Both the position numbers and the translations under genes were made by a program. The notes below the pieces were generated by a model. The model was not told where the DNA came from. It was given only the letters and a program-made list of their open reading frames with translations, and did no database searches. From Pempheris klunzingeri (taxonomy: Eukaryota > Chordata > Actinopteri > Acropomatiformes > Pempheridae), in the NCBI RefSeq assembly GCF_042242105.1, contig NC_092033.1, forward strand, positions 2,598,908 to 2,662,907: DNA of 64,000 nucleotides. Reading direction: 5' to 3'. Shown here piece after piece: positions 1 through 18,700 of the stretch; positions within the stretch are counted from its first letter, which is position 1; each line of letters begins with the position of its first letter.

Positions 1-85
1 CAAAGTAGGTCCACTAAAAGTGCTTGTTTTCAAAGGCACCAGACTCCATTGACAAAAACAGTAATTTAACTCTAACTTTACACAA
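1..85. repeat. Fragment of the TTAA foldback element family
   Basis: The first 85 bases carry the family's internal signatures (CCACTAAAAGTGCTTGTTTT, then CACCAGACTCCATTGACAAA), found again at 14.7, 26.4, 29.4 and 45.8 kb. It is cut by the window edge and has an internal deletion relative to other copies. The rest of 86-690 shows no gene or recognisable repeat. Confidence 0.7.
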
Positions 86-689
86 AATACTCAACTGTCC
101 ATTTAGGTTATAAAACTCATTAGGACAGTGAAGTTAAAACATTAATTTTACATATCGGCCATGTTTATCACATGAAAGCTGACTTCCAAATCACGTGTCC
201 ATACTTTGTCATTTGAAGACAGCACTGATGTCTGTGATGTGTTAATACCTGCACTGCTTTTGTAACATCCACCTGTTGTCTATACTGTTTATCCTTAAGG
301 GATAAAACCCACACAGAGAAAGGTTCAAGGTTCAAACTGCAAACCTGCCAGCCACACACGTCTCTGTATTTTAGTCTCTACCACAGAAATTGAACGTATC
401 ACCACTAGAGTTCAGGAACCTCATTCTGCTGGATAGAGAGAACTCTTATCATCCACGCTTGACGCAACTTCACAGCAACATCCTGCCAGCAGCAGCCAGT
501 CACAGTTAGCTTGATAAACAGAATGTGACTCACACTGTGTGAGTCAGGCAGCTTGTGAATGGGTGAGATAGTGAGGGAAGGGGAGTGGGTGCACGCTGTG
601 AGCACTGCAGATAAGCTCCATATATGGAAACACAAAGGCTGGGCAGAATAGTAATGTTGGACAATGAGAAAAAGGAAACAACACACACT

Positions 690-2006
690 GTATAGTTTCC
701 TGAAGTTAATTTATTGGTCCAGCAGATGCAAAATCAACTGTACAACACACTGTCCTCTCATGCATAGTCCTCTGATTAAAACAAAGTGCCTCTTGCTCCA
801 AGCAGTCATCCAAAACTACAGAAAAATAAATAAAGAATATAATAAAACTGTTTTTACAAAAAACAAATTTCAAGTATCTCAAGCAAACAAGTTTCACTGA
901 GAGGTTCTTTCCCGACAGATCGTGCTCTGCATTCAGCCCCGACACATTAGTACAAAAACATCTTCATTAAAACACCCCCAGAGACTCTCCCATCCATCTC
1001 CAGTTATACTGTATGTACACTAACATTTACAAAGATATTATTAACAGCACGCGTTGTTATAACAAAAATATAGGTGCTTACATTTGTGCGTAGCAGACAA
1101 CGACAGCAAAAAGGAGAATAAACTTAAAATTAAGTTTCTTGTCAGGAGAGGTGGGCGTGGGCTGGAGCGCTGGAACTAAACGCAATGAAAAACAAAATAT
1201 TCAAACAACATTCAAAATATTCAAACGATATGTGGAGTTATTAGGTGAAATGCGGCGCCTCTCCTCCAGCGGTCGCTTCCAGAGACACGGCAAGAGGAGC
1301 GGCGTCAGGCTTGCAAAACAAGCACTACAGGCACTCTACGGCTTCATTACTGTGAAGTAACGTGACGACACCAACACATAGTGACAGAGAAACCCAGATT
1401 TTATCCCCACTGTGCAAAATAATCGCTAATTCTGTGGCGTGTCAGCATATAAAGGAGTCGATTCAATCATGACGCTCCTCTTTTGCACTCCCGTTGGAAA
1501 ACATGACAAACACCAGTGCTTCCAGAGTTTACAGTGTAAATTAAATATTACATCCTTCTTCATGGACAGTGCAGCCAGAGGTTGGAAAAAAAAAAAACAG
1601 GTGAGCTGAAAGTTTTCTCCCAGCATGAAGGTCTTTGGTCTCTCCAAAATAACAAACCAGAAGAAGCTGGTTTCCCCCGAGAGACGTCTGAACTGTGAGA
1701 CACAACAGGAATGGCGGTCGATTTAAATGAGTCACAGTCAGTCCCAGAAAAACGCAGGTTCATGGGTGTCAAAGAGAAAATAAAAATGTCCGACAACAGC
1801 AAGACAGGGAGGATTTAAGAGTCTGACAGGGCAGCAGTTAAACAATCACGGCCCTTTTCGGACAGTAAAAAGGTGCAGAAACTGGTGACAAAGTGATTCA
1901 ACATTTACCGAATTAAATCTGACAAACTGATGTTTCACATTATCGTATTCAGCAAGTCTTTGTCAGCGATTCACTCTCCGGCCTCTTGAGCCACATCGGT
2001 GCAGTT
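690..2006 (-). other. pfkfb3: PFKFB3 3' UTR with AU-rich elements
   Basis: Between the proposed stop (2007-2009) and an AATAAA signal on the minus strand (710-715) there is no other coding signal. On the minus strand the stretch has at least five ATTTA pentamers, including a UUAUUUAUUU-type core at about 822-838 and others near 1540-1550, 1721 and 1914. Mammalian PFKFB3 is known for an AU-rich, unstable 3' UTR, so this arrangement fits. The exact cleavage site is inferred. Confidence 0.6.
710..715 (-). terminator. pfkfb3: Putative poly(A) signal of PFKFB3
   Basis: AATAAA on the minus strand, followed 20-45 bases downstream by a GT/T-rich stretch (read from the minus strand around 660-690). 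It is the first canonical hexamer in a good context after the AU-rich region. Confidence 0.5.
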
Positions 2007-8788
<6,782 letters not shown>

Positions 8789-9045
8789 TCCTCCGGGGAC
8801 AACCGAGCTGCTTAGATCCCGGTGGAAAGAAGACGACAACGGGCACAAAAAAACACCAAAGGAGCCGGTGGCTGTCTGAGCAGGAGCCTCGTCCGAGCCG
8901 AGCTGAACTGAGCTGAACTGAGCTGTTCTGAGCTGTTCTGAGCGTCTACAGAGCGCGAAGAGCCGGAGCTGAAGTGCCGGTCTGCGGCACACATCCGCTA
9001 TTTAACCCCGCCCGGCTGACCGGGAGGCAACGTGACTGCAGTGAC
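8789..9045 (-). promoter_or_regulatory. pfkfb3: PFKFB3 5' UTR and proximal promoter (CpG-rich)
   Basis: The sequence just upstream of the start codon is GC-rich, with repeated GAGCTGTTCTGAGC/GAGCTGAACTGAGC units at 8896-8945 that give direct repeats of about 10 bp. It ends at a (CA)n run at 9049. No TATA box is evident. The transcription start cannot be placed from sequence alone. Confidence 0.5.
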
Positions 9046-9046
9046 G

Positions 9047-9048
<2 letters not shown>

Positions 9049-9085
<37 letters not shown>
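9049..9085. repeat. (AC)n microsatellite
   Basis: About 18 AC units just upstream of PFKFB3. Confidence 0.95.
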
Positions 9086-9086
<1 letters not shown>

Positions 9087-9116
9087 CAGCGCCTCACTGT
9101 GGTAGTCAAACCCCGG

Positions 9117-9166
9117 TAATAATAATAATAATAGTAATAGTAGTAATAATAATAATAATAATAGTA

Positions 9167-9197
<31 letters not shown>

Positions 9198-9199
9198 TA
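9117..9199. repeat. (TAA)n/(TAG) trinucleotide microsatellite
   Basis: TAA array with interspersed TAG units, about 83 bp. It is the cause of a spurious tyrosine-rich ORF on the minus strand. Confidence 0.95.
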
Positions 9200-10152
9200 C
9201 CTCCTATAGTCTACAACACAGTGAGCTCTATTAGAGTTCAATGCAGTAGTTCGTTCCTATTTAAATGAGTCATTCTTTTTAAATTCTCATTTATTACACA
9301 CGTATTTTATTAGTAGTAAGAGCAGCAGTGATTTATATTCAGTTTATATCATGTTTTCATTCATTAGTGCGCTGATTGAGGCTATTCTAATGTGATTTGA
9401 GGCTACTTGTTGTTTGCTTTTAATACGGTATGAATACGGTCAGAAGTGGCCGCAGCTGTGTTTTTATTTCTAATGCGAACAAACAAAAAAAAAAACAGTT
9501 CAGCTAATAATGATGCTTGAAACCAGAGTGATTTTGTGAGTTTTGTCCTGCTTCAGGCTCGTGCCGCCTGCCAGCTGCTTCAACATGAGCTGATGCAACC
9601 TGCAGGAGACGTGCAGGGCTTCACATCACCTCCCTCCGCTTCCTCACACTGGGCTGTCCCCTTTGAGTCACAACGGCGAAGATTTATATATAAAGTGATG
9701 TGGTATAAACATTAAAAAGCCCGCATTGACCCAACATGTGTCATTTGTACTGAAAATAATTTGAAATTCAGGAGAACCAGACTCCCTTGATAAATTCTAT
9801 TAAAATAAGATCAGGATTAGACACTGAATATACAGTCCAGAGTGTTTGATTGACGAAGGAGGGACCTGGAGAGCTTTTATAAACTGAAATTAAATACACT
9901 CCAACTTCCCAGTAATGCTTATAGAGAGTGGATCTTACAAATAATGATAATAGATTAATGCTAAAATGTCATTATTTCATCACACATCTAAACCAACTTA
10001 ATTCTGATGTTTTTCATTTGCAGTGTTGTGTGTGGTTTTCTACAGCGTCTGGGCAGAGACTAAATATAACGACTTACTCAGTTTGTGCTGGTTTACAGTT
10101 TCAGTCTGACTCCTGTGACAGCGGGCAGCAAATGGAGAGTTCAGATAAGCAG

Positions 10153-10201
<49 letters not shown>

Positions 10202-10928
10202 ATCTCACCACACTATATTCTTGCAGTATTTTCCAAATGCAACACAAGATATCAAACCTTAAAAGCTTTTTGACATTCAGTGATTTGCTAATGACTTAAA
10301 GTGCATCTGTGGTGCTCATTACTGACTTCACCATAACCTCATTCTGTGTACAATTGCAGTTTTTTTCTTTTTATTATTTGTAACCTCTTTTCATAAAGTG
10401 CTATCCTCATTAAATTCACAGTGACTTGCATACTTTTTTTTGCCTACAGCAGCGGTACAGTGTTTCCTACAGTTCACTGTAACCTGAATCGAGGCTGCAC
10501 TGTGAAAAATATGTAATTCAAAACACATTCGCAACTACTGTTAACTTTTTTACAGTGTACAGAACTTCCTTAATTGCCCCACTTTGTACTTTCAAAACCC
10601 TCTGAACTCTCTCCAGCCTCCAAAAAAAATAAATCTTCATGGCATGTCTTCTATAAGGGGAGCTGCTCCACGACAGGAAGTCAAAATTTACAGAGTATAT
10701 AACAACTGTAGCACAGTCAGCATGACTAGGCTGATTTCCAATAATGAATTAGCTGCAATGATTCTGATAAAAAAAAAAGTATACTAATAATTTTATTTAT
10801 AGAGTACATTTCAAAACATAGTGTCAAAGTGCTTCACAAATAATACAATAAACCCCCATAACAAAAGGAACTCAAACTGCAAAAAAGAATAGAACATTAA
10901 AATACAATAGCAAAGTAAACTACAGAAG
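9200..10928. other. Gene-free interval upstream of PFKFB3
   Basis: AT-rich sequence with no exon-like stretch. It holds the (AC)n run at 10154-10201 and, at about 10579-10625 and 10712-10740, two short blocks that recur at 11692-11735 and 13929-13970 (local duplications near the RBM17 3' end). Confidence 0.6.
10154..10201. repeat. (AC)n microsatellite
   Basis: About 23 AC units in intergenic sequence. Confidence 0.95.
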
Positions 10929-11500
10929 TTACTGCAGAAAAGCAAATCTACAAAAATGAATCAAAACAGGGTTATGTGATCTGCCTTTTTTGATCCAGTT
11001 AACAGTCTGGCTGCAGCATTTAGCATAATTTGAAGATGTACGTATGCCTGTACTGTTTAGGCAGGCAAAAAGCAAATTACAGTAATAAATTCTTAAGAAA
11101 ATTAATGCATGTGTAACTTTGTCCAAGGCAGAGAAATTATCTGATTTTGAAAGTTGATAAAAACAGGAATGAGCTACCCTGCTGACGTGCTGATCGAAAG
11201 CTCGGTTGGTCTCTTTTTTTTTTAATCAGACATCCACATTTAACATCCTTTAGACAGAAGTTAATGTTTTTTTACAGACATATAAAGTGGTGTGTCATCG
11301 GCATAGTGATAAATAGAAATAATATGATTGTGCATTAATCTGCCAAGTGGAAGAATGTAAACACAAAACAGAAGAGGTCCTAGGACAGAGCCTTGAGGTA
11401 CTCCACAGCTCATAGGGGCAGTAAATGTGAAATTACCAAAATTATAAATTATTACAGTGACTATAAACTGTCTGTTTGATGATGGTAAGAGGTGACCCAC
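10929..11500 (-). mobile_element. LINE remnant, L2/CR1-like reverse transcriptase
   Basis: On the minus strand 11261-11500 encodes CGVPQGSVLGPLLF followed by YHYADD, the palm motifs of a non-LTR reverse transcriptase. Further along the same strand, 10929-11126 encodes YYCNLLFACLN, matching the L2/CR1 segment that usually reads LDYCNALYAGL. The order is right for one element, but sequence between the two segments is missing and both segments are short ORFs, so it is an old inactive copy. No 5' ORF1 or endonuclease domain was seen. The adjacent 10790-10870 may be another repeat (TTTATTTATAGAG... type). Confidence 0.75.
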
Positions 11501-11611
11501 TCGAGAGCGGAGTCTGCAACTCTCACAGTGTTTTACAAATATAATAAAAGTTCAAATTTATAAACTCAGACATCAACAAAAACAAAAACACAACTAATTA
11601 AACGACTAATT

Positions 11612-11740
11612 ATCTACAAGATGGACTACCTACAGACTCTTCACTGCTGTTAAGGGAACATAAAAAAGGTTTATTATGTCAGTGGCCAGGCTTGTACTTT
11701 GAATACCCTCTGAACTCTCTCCAACCTTTCCCCAAAAACC
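11612..11740 (-). repeat. Duplicate of RBM17 3'-end sequence with its poly(A) signal
   Basis: CTACAAGATGGACT, ACAGACTCTTCAC and AAAAAAGGTTTATTATGT occur here in the same order and spacing as at 14148-14222, where they form the RBM17 poly(A) region. The block at 11692-11735 also resembles 10579-10625. This looks like a local duplication, about 2.5 kb from the parent. Confidence 0.65.
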
Positions 11741-14190
11741 TCATTCTGTCTGGCACTTAAACTGATATCCTGTTTATTTAGCAGCGTTTATTAATCAGAA
11801 GAGACAAACTCCTTCCTGCAGACCACCAGAACAAAGAGACAAAAAGGAGCTGCAGCAAAGTTGTGGTATTTATGTGCTGAACATCCTCCTCAAACATAAA
11901 CTGATGAAGTAGGGTTAGAAAAAGAAAAGTAGTGTCGTAGAAGGTCGGGCTAGGATCTTTCTTTACGACCTGAAGGATTCAGACGTGGCACAGGCTGGAC
12001 TGAAAGTGGACAAACTGTTGTGAAATCAAACTTGGTTTCTGTTCTGTTGTTTGTCCTGATAGTGAAACACTTTTTAAACTTTGCCTTAGAAAAAAAAAAA
12101 AAAAGAGTGCAAGAAAGATAAAGTTTATAGGAACACGGATCCAGTTTGTGGGTTTTTAGGGGATAAGATTACGACCTTCCTTTAACTTACTGTAACACTC
12201 TTATTTTTACTGGAGAGACTGACGGAAGACAAACATGCCTGCTGAATGAAAGCTGCTGAAGGCCTTTGCGAGTCTGTCATGAGATTGCCGTGGCTTTTAT
12301 TTTTCACATATGATGCAAATTCATCGAATAACAAAGAGGTAAAAGGATCAATTATTGCATGATTAAAACAAATAGAGAAAAGTGCAAAAAAGATTTTTAA
12401 AAATCTGTGTAGCAGTACCCCATTTATCATCTGTTATAAATATATAAATAAACATAATTATTCAGTCCTGATCCCAAACCTCTATCCTCTAAACCACCAA
12501 GAAAATAAGATCGTTTCATCTCAATTACTAAAAGATTTTCTCTTTACATGACAGATTATGCGGATCAAACACCAGATTTTGTTGAAAATAAGGCATTTAT
12601 TCAAAGCAGTATGTTTTAGTCCAGGCGGTTTCCTTACCTTGAAAACACAACAGTTGAAATTAACATTTTCCAAACTTTCAAGGCTTATAAACCCTGTGTG
12701 ACCCTTTGGAAGATCACTGAACATGAAAGTTAAAATGCTACTAATGCACCGAAGCATCAGCGATAATCTAATCTAATCTATAAGGATGTATCAGTCATGG
12801 GGGCCATTTTGTTTGCAAAACTGAGTATGAACATTTTGCTGCTTTTATTCAGGTGGAATTATGAATGCAGAACTTTTCCTTGGTTCTGGTTTCCAATACA
12901 TCTTCGGCTGGATGTTGGCAGGAAAAACTAGACGCAGCATATCCAGGTCAACCTTCGTGTCCATACACAAACACAGTGACCCCCCTCAGCCACTTTAAGC
13001 CACACGTATCGTGATCTCTCGACCTCGTCTCAGGTCACACCCACTGGTATTTAGGTCGGAGTTTAATAGGCCTCTGACGGCCAAACGGCATCACCCCGCT
13101 CCGCTGTGCACGCTCAGGACACGCTCGCATCATCAGTTTCACGCCTGGCCTCTGCAAATACAACCACAAGCCTGAGAGGAGCCATAACAAACCTGCTGCT
13201 GACCCTGAAAGTCTGCGTGCACGTGTTCGTTTGTCTGACACTCATTTAGCCTTTTTCTTTTGTTACTTCATTCAAAATCACATTAAGGACTTCAGCGTTT
13301 TTAGCTGTCTGTATTGTAGCCTGGCTGCAGCTTTTCAAACTAAAGGAATGCACCTTTAGCTGCACTCTTTCCCTTTTAAAATAGATGCATTTAAATTAGT
13401 ACTAATAGATGAGAGATGTTTAACGACAATTCTACTACAAATCTTCTATGTGAGCTGGTCGTCCATATTCCCTCGTCCTTTATATCCTGCACCATGAATG
13501 AAGGAACAAAATCCTTCAGATGTCTCTCTTCTCGTTTCTGATTTTCTATCCAACCTGCTTCCCTGATCTGAATTAAAGCTGCTCCAGTGGGATCCTTCCT
13601 TCTGACGTATTTCACCGGACCCTCAGGGGCCCTTTTGGCGCACTTACATAAGTTCTGAATGAGGCTGGGGCTGCGTTAACCGTCCCAGTCCCCTTCCCAT
13701 AATCCATCAGGGCTAAATTAAGACAAAGGGGCTCTGGGGATGCGTTAACACCACTGTGGAACCTGCGTTATGTCAGACACACTTCAGAGAGAAACTAGGC
13801 TTCTTGGATATTTGGAGCTGCTCTGTGATGAGGCGAGGGCAAGTTTTGTAGTCGGTTCATGATTTTGCTGGAAAGTGTTTATATCAGGAAGTAATATTTC
13901 ACATTCTGGAGCGGAAAAACAAATGTAGGAAAGTCACCATGACTAGGCTGGTTTCTAATACTGAATAATTAGATTTACTGACTCCTGGAAAGAGCAAAAA
14001 CACTTAATTTTGCATTGAATAATAACAAATGAATGAAGAAAACAGTGTAAGTGGACGTAGTTATACCCTTTATTTTGTCTTGACATAAAAGGTAGTCTTC
14101 ATCACAGGAAAAAGAAACGAACAAAAAAAAAATAAAAATAACCAGTGAGCTACAAGATGGACTCATCACTACATACAGACTCTTCACCGT
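11741..14190. other. Gene-free interval downstream of RBM17
   Basis: No gene seen. It contains a poly-A run near 12092, a short (TAATC)n run near 12765-12780 and the duplicated block at 13929-13970. ORFs here are short and have no recognisable domain. Confidence 0.5.
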
Positions 14191-14213
14191 TGTTCTGGAA
14201 ATATAAAAAAAGG

Positions 14214-14219
14214 TTTATT
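14214..14219 (-). terminator. rbm17: Poly(A) signal of RBM17
   Basis: AATAAA on the minus strand 58 bases after the stop codon, giving a very short 3' UTR. It is the first hexamer after the stop and lies in T-rich downstream context. Confidence 0.7.
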
Positions 14220-14276
14220 ATGTACAAGTGGGGAGGTGATGTGTGTTCATTGTGTCTGCCGGTGCACAGGGGGACG

Positions 14277-15740
14277 TCAGACCTGCTCGCCGAGGTCCAA
14301 AACCCGAAACTTGTCCAGATTGTAGAAGCAGGCCTTGACGACTCGCCCGCCGAAATACCGTCCGTTCAGATCCACCACGGCTGCAGAGGAGAGGGAGACG
14401 GCTGAGGTCAGACTGTAACCGGCTGCACAGATAAACCTTTCAACAACAAGGTTGGTGCTGCCATATGAAAGGTACTTTGACAGTTGTTTACATCTTTTGG
14501 GTATGAAATAACTGGTAGGTACAAAAACTTGTGGAAATAGTCCAGTGGATCGTCTCTGCAGGCCGTGAACATGCTAGAACAGGTGTAATGTCATTTTTCA
14601 GGGCAGTTGCACCCAATCATAGGACACCCACATGCTTGTTTTAGCCACTGACGGGCTCAGATTGTTATTGGAAGTGTCTGAACAGAAAGGATCCCTACAG
14701 AGAGAGACCTGTAAGATCCTTTCTGATTAATCAAAAACAGCCGTTGTACTGTGCTATGTCAAACCCACCAGACTCCACTGACAAAAACAGTCATTTAACC
14801 TTGCTGAACACAGGAGTGACTGGTCTACTGCTGCCTCGATCAGTTAGTTTGTTCGGTGTTTTTAAGTGTTAGTTTGGATCCAGCACAATATTTGTGTAAC
14901 ACACAATAACACAAAGTCACACAGTAACACAAACAAACCAACTGCAGTCCAGCAATCACTGTGTAAAATTACTCTCTTTGTCAATGGAGTCTGGTGGCTG
15001 TGAACTGAGCGATACAATGGGTGTTTGTGGTCAAACAAAAAGGATCTTCCAGGTCTGTCTCTGTAGGGATCCTTGCTGTAATGTTGTCTGACACTTACAA
15101 TAACAATCTCAGCCTGTCAGTGGCAACAACAAGCACTTTTAGTGGACATGTTTTGATCTGGTGCAACAGCCCCAAAGGATTACATTACAGCCATTACAGC
15201 TCGTTGCTGCTGGCTGAGATGATCTACTGGACCAACTCCAAAAGTTTTTCTACCTACCAGTCATTTTGAAAGATAAATAAAAATAGGACCCCAGTGACCG
15301 TGTCTCTCCTTCTAAGAAGAAATGATTTGATCTAAGTGGAACAAATTGTTGTGGGGAAACAGCTGAGTGATGCTAACAGTGATAGAAGCCCTACCAAGAA
15401 AAACAACTTTGCTCTGACTCTCACACTTCTGGGAGAAACACAAGATCAGTGTTGTTTGCCTGTGTGCGCCTACAGAGGCAACATACAGTAAATACTGTCC
15501 TAAAACACACACACACAGCGACACGCAGCATTCATTCTGTCCTGTCTGGCAGTGTTAACCTTATCAATGAAAGCAACCTCCTCTTGTTGCTGTGTTTGTG
15601 TGTCCCCATGCGTTTCCCCTGTAGGACACCTCTGATGGCCTCTGATGGCACATTTCCTGCCGTACAGCCTGTCGACATTGGCTGTACAAAACAAAGTGTG
15701 TTATGTCGCAGTGATTAGACTATCTCATCACACCCTGAAT

Positions 15741-15779
<39 letters not shown>

Positions 15780-18700
15780 AGACAGCTCAGTGTACTCTTT
15801 GGGGGATATGCTTATTCGGGTCAGCTGAGGCCATCGATACCACTCTCAGAAATGTGAGCTAAATATGAAGCTGCAGCCTGGAGCTGGTGTACCAGTGTAA
15901 GTCAATGCATGTGGACAAGAAATAGAAGAAATTACATTGAACAAGCAAGAGCGTGCTAAGCTAAGCTAAGCTAGCTGGCTTGTGGCTGTAGCTCCATATT
16001 GAAGACATGAGCCGTGGTACCAATCTTCTCCTCTGACTGTCAACAGGAAAGCGAATAAGGCTATTTCCTCCCTCAACAGTTTGTAAGCAATCTCTGATCT
16101 GATGAAGGCAATTTGGAACAAAGTGCTTTTTGCAAACACGTCCAGAGAATTTTAAATGCTTCCAAGAGCAAAATCAGCCTCACTCACCACCAAATGTTAC
16201 CCTGAGACCCAGACTGAACTTAAAGAGCTACTGTCAGTCCCTTGTTTGCCTGATTTGGATGCACTTGCAGCTTTTGGTCTTAATTGTTGTTTTACTTGTT
16301 GTTGTTTAATTTAATTCTTACTTTTTAATGGTTTAGTCATGTTTACTGACTGTTTTTATTAATGTGTCTATTTTAATGGTGTTTGTTGAGGTCTAATGTT
16401 TGCGGCACGTCTTCTGCGGTCACTCATGCGTTGTGCAGCACATTGTGTATGAATAAAGTTTTGCTTGCTCGCATTTGAAAGGTGTGTGTGTGTGTGTGGT
16501 TGCGGGCTGTGGCGCTGTCCGTAGTGCTGAACGGAGGTCACTTGTGTCCAGCAAAGCATTTTTCCCCGCTGGAAACACCCGTCGCTCGGTTTGTTTGATA
16601 CAGAATATCTGTGCTAGTAAAAATGTGGGCACAAGGTAGAGCGCTGGCTCAGCGTTACTTTTCATGTTGATAATTTGGTCGTCATCTGTTACAGACATGG
16701 ATACTCAGAGACCAGCAGTATTCATTTCTAAAGCTGTTCTACGTCCAGTCAGACATTCAGAAACCCCACAGAGGCCGAACGGATCGATCCTTTGTTTCAT
16801 AAGAACATTTTCACGGCACTGCGAAGACGCTGCTGTGAGAACTTTCAACCTGAGACTTGGTACATTTCATGCAGGAAATCAGGTGTAACTGGGCTAAAGG
16901 TCGTGTGTGTGAGCAGCTGCCCTGTTGAGGTCACCTCTAACCTGTTGGGTGTGTGAACTCCGACCTAACTGCACTGGAAACACAAGAGAGCAATAAAGCG
17001 TTTCATCATCATGTGTAGAAACAGATCACACTGAGTGTTAAAACAAATCCTCACGACTGCAGCCCTCCGCATCGTTCTTTGAGAGTCTGTCCCGCTTTCC
17101 GGGAGCTGTGATGCAAGCGCCGCCCCGGCCGGTGCCGCAGGGAGACGGCGAGGTTGCTGGGCCACATATGATGTAACACCACAGGGAGTCTCACCTTGTT
17201 TCTGATCTGGGCCAACTCATTTAGATTGGGACACACTTTCACCCACATTATTAGAGCAGTTATACAATGGAAGGAAGAAAGTGATGCGATTACATAAAGT
17301 TGATCGCCCACCGGAAACGCTGCCGGTTTGTGTGGGTGAGACAACAAGGAGACACCGACCTTTGATGGCCGACTCCACCCTCTCAAACTCCAGAAATATT
17401 CGGACAGCTTCGTCGTCCATCACGTCCGCAATCTGAGAAGGAAAGCACAAAGTTTCAGTGATTTCCCCGTTTGATCAAGCTATGCTCTTTGACCTTCGTG
17501 ACCCTCCTCTCTCTCACCTCAAAAATGACACATTTAACCACTTTGCCGTATTTCTCGCACTCTTCTTTGGTCTCTCCCTCCAGGTCTTCATCCACCTCTC
17601 CTGGGCCCACCATGTTCTACAAGGAAGCACAGACGTGAGGTCTACTTGTACGGGAAACCAGAAGATAATTATGTTTAATGCAACCACCGGCACCTCAAGT
17701 GGTTCACATACAAAGTTGAGGTTTTATAATTTTCTGTGTTTTTCTATCACATCGATCCACCAGCATTAAGAACGCACCCTCAGCAGGACCACTTTGGTCG
17801 GGTTTTTGAGGATCTCCGTGAGCGGGTTGGCCTCCGACTTCTTGGAAGAGTCCGCTGGTTGGACGGAAACAGAGACAGAGGTCACATCTGGTTTCTCCTC
17901 ACGAGGACATTCACGGGCTGCTGGTGAGTTGGATGGAGCAACTGAAGCTGTGTAACAATGTGCTTTATTGGACTGAGCTTGACTCCGTATGCAAGATAAA
18001 TGAAACAATTCAGAAAATCTCTTAGCTGATATAAAAAACACTGTTCTGTGTTTGCTAAGCTGGTGCGATAGCCACCTTTCCTCACTGTCTTCTGTCACAT
18101 TTTAAAGCAGTGCTTCTATTGTGTTATACATGCTGCTGAGGATCTAAATGGGTCAACTCAAGTGCAGAAGCATTGTTGGTGTTCTTGGAGAACTGACTAA
18201 GCAGCAGAGGGATAAATATGTTGCACAAAGGAACACTGTGCATATTACATCTAAACTTTTCAGACAGTCCCAAATTAAACATCAACACTAGTGGTCGGGG
18301 GACAGTGGTCCCCAAAATGGGACTCAGGGGCCACAAAGGTGTCCTGGTTTCTTCTCCCATTTAATAGCGGGGAGAGAATTTAAACCTGAAGCCCTTTACA
18401 GTCTATACAGCTGTGATAACACAACTGGTACAAATGGAGCAGTGATGAGCTTAACTTCCACACATGATAACTAGTGGCTGAAACAAACACTGCAACCAGG
18501 AAGAAGCACAGGATCAAGTTTACTGTTTTCACTTCAAAGCCCACAAAGAAACCCACTCATCTTATTGACCCATTTCATCACTGGTTTGTGTTTGCTTCAG
18601 CGTTTTACCTCTGAGGTCGCAGTCAGTGCCGCTGATAAACAGCCTTTTGTCTAGTGAACACTAGTGAAAATAACTTCTGAAAGTGTAGATTCAAAGGTTT

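Larger units (their letters stand above)
14381..17359 (-). other. Last intron of RBM17, largely repeat-derived
   Basis: 3.0 kb intron. It contains a foldback element (about 14490-15285), a (GT)n run (15744-15778), a truncated GCTAGC-type MITE (about 15835-16072) and a short (GT)n at 16482-16499. No exon-like stretch was seen in the remainder. Confidence 0.7.

Noticed and set aside
9002-9268. Tyrosine-rich (minus) and isoleucine/valine-rich (plus) ORFs
   Set aside because: Products of the (TAA)n and (CA)n arrays.
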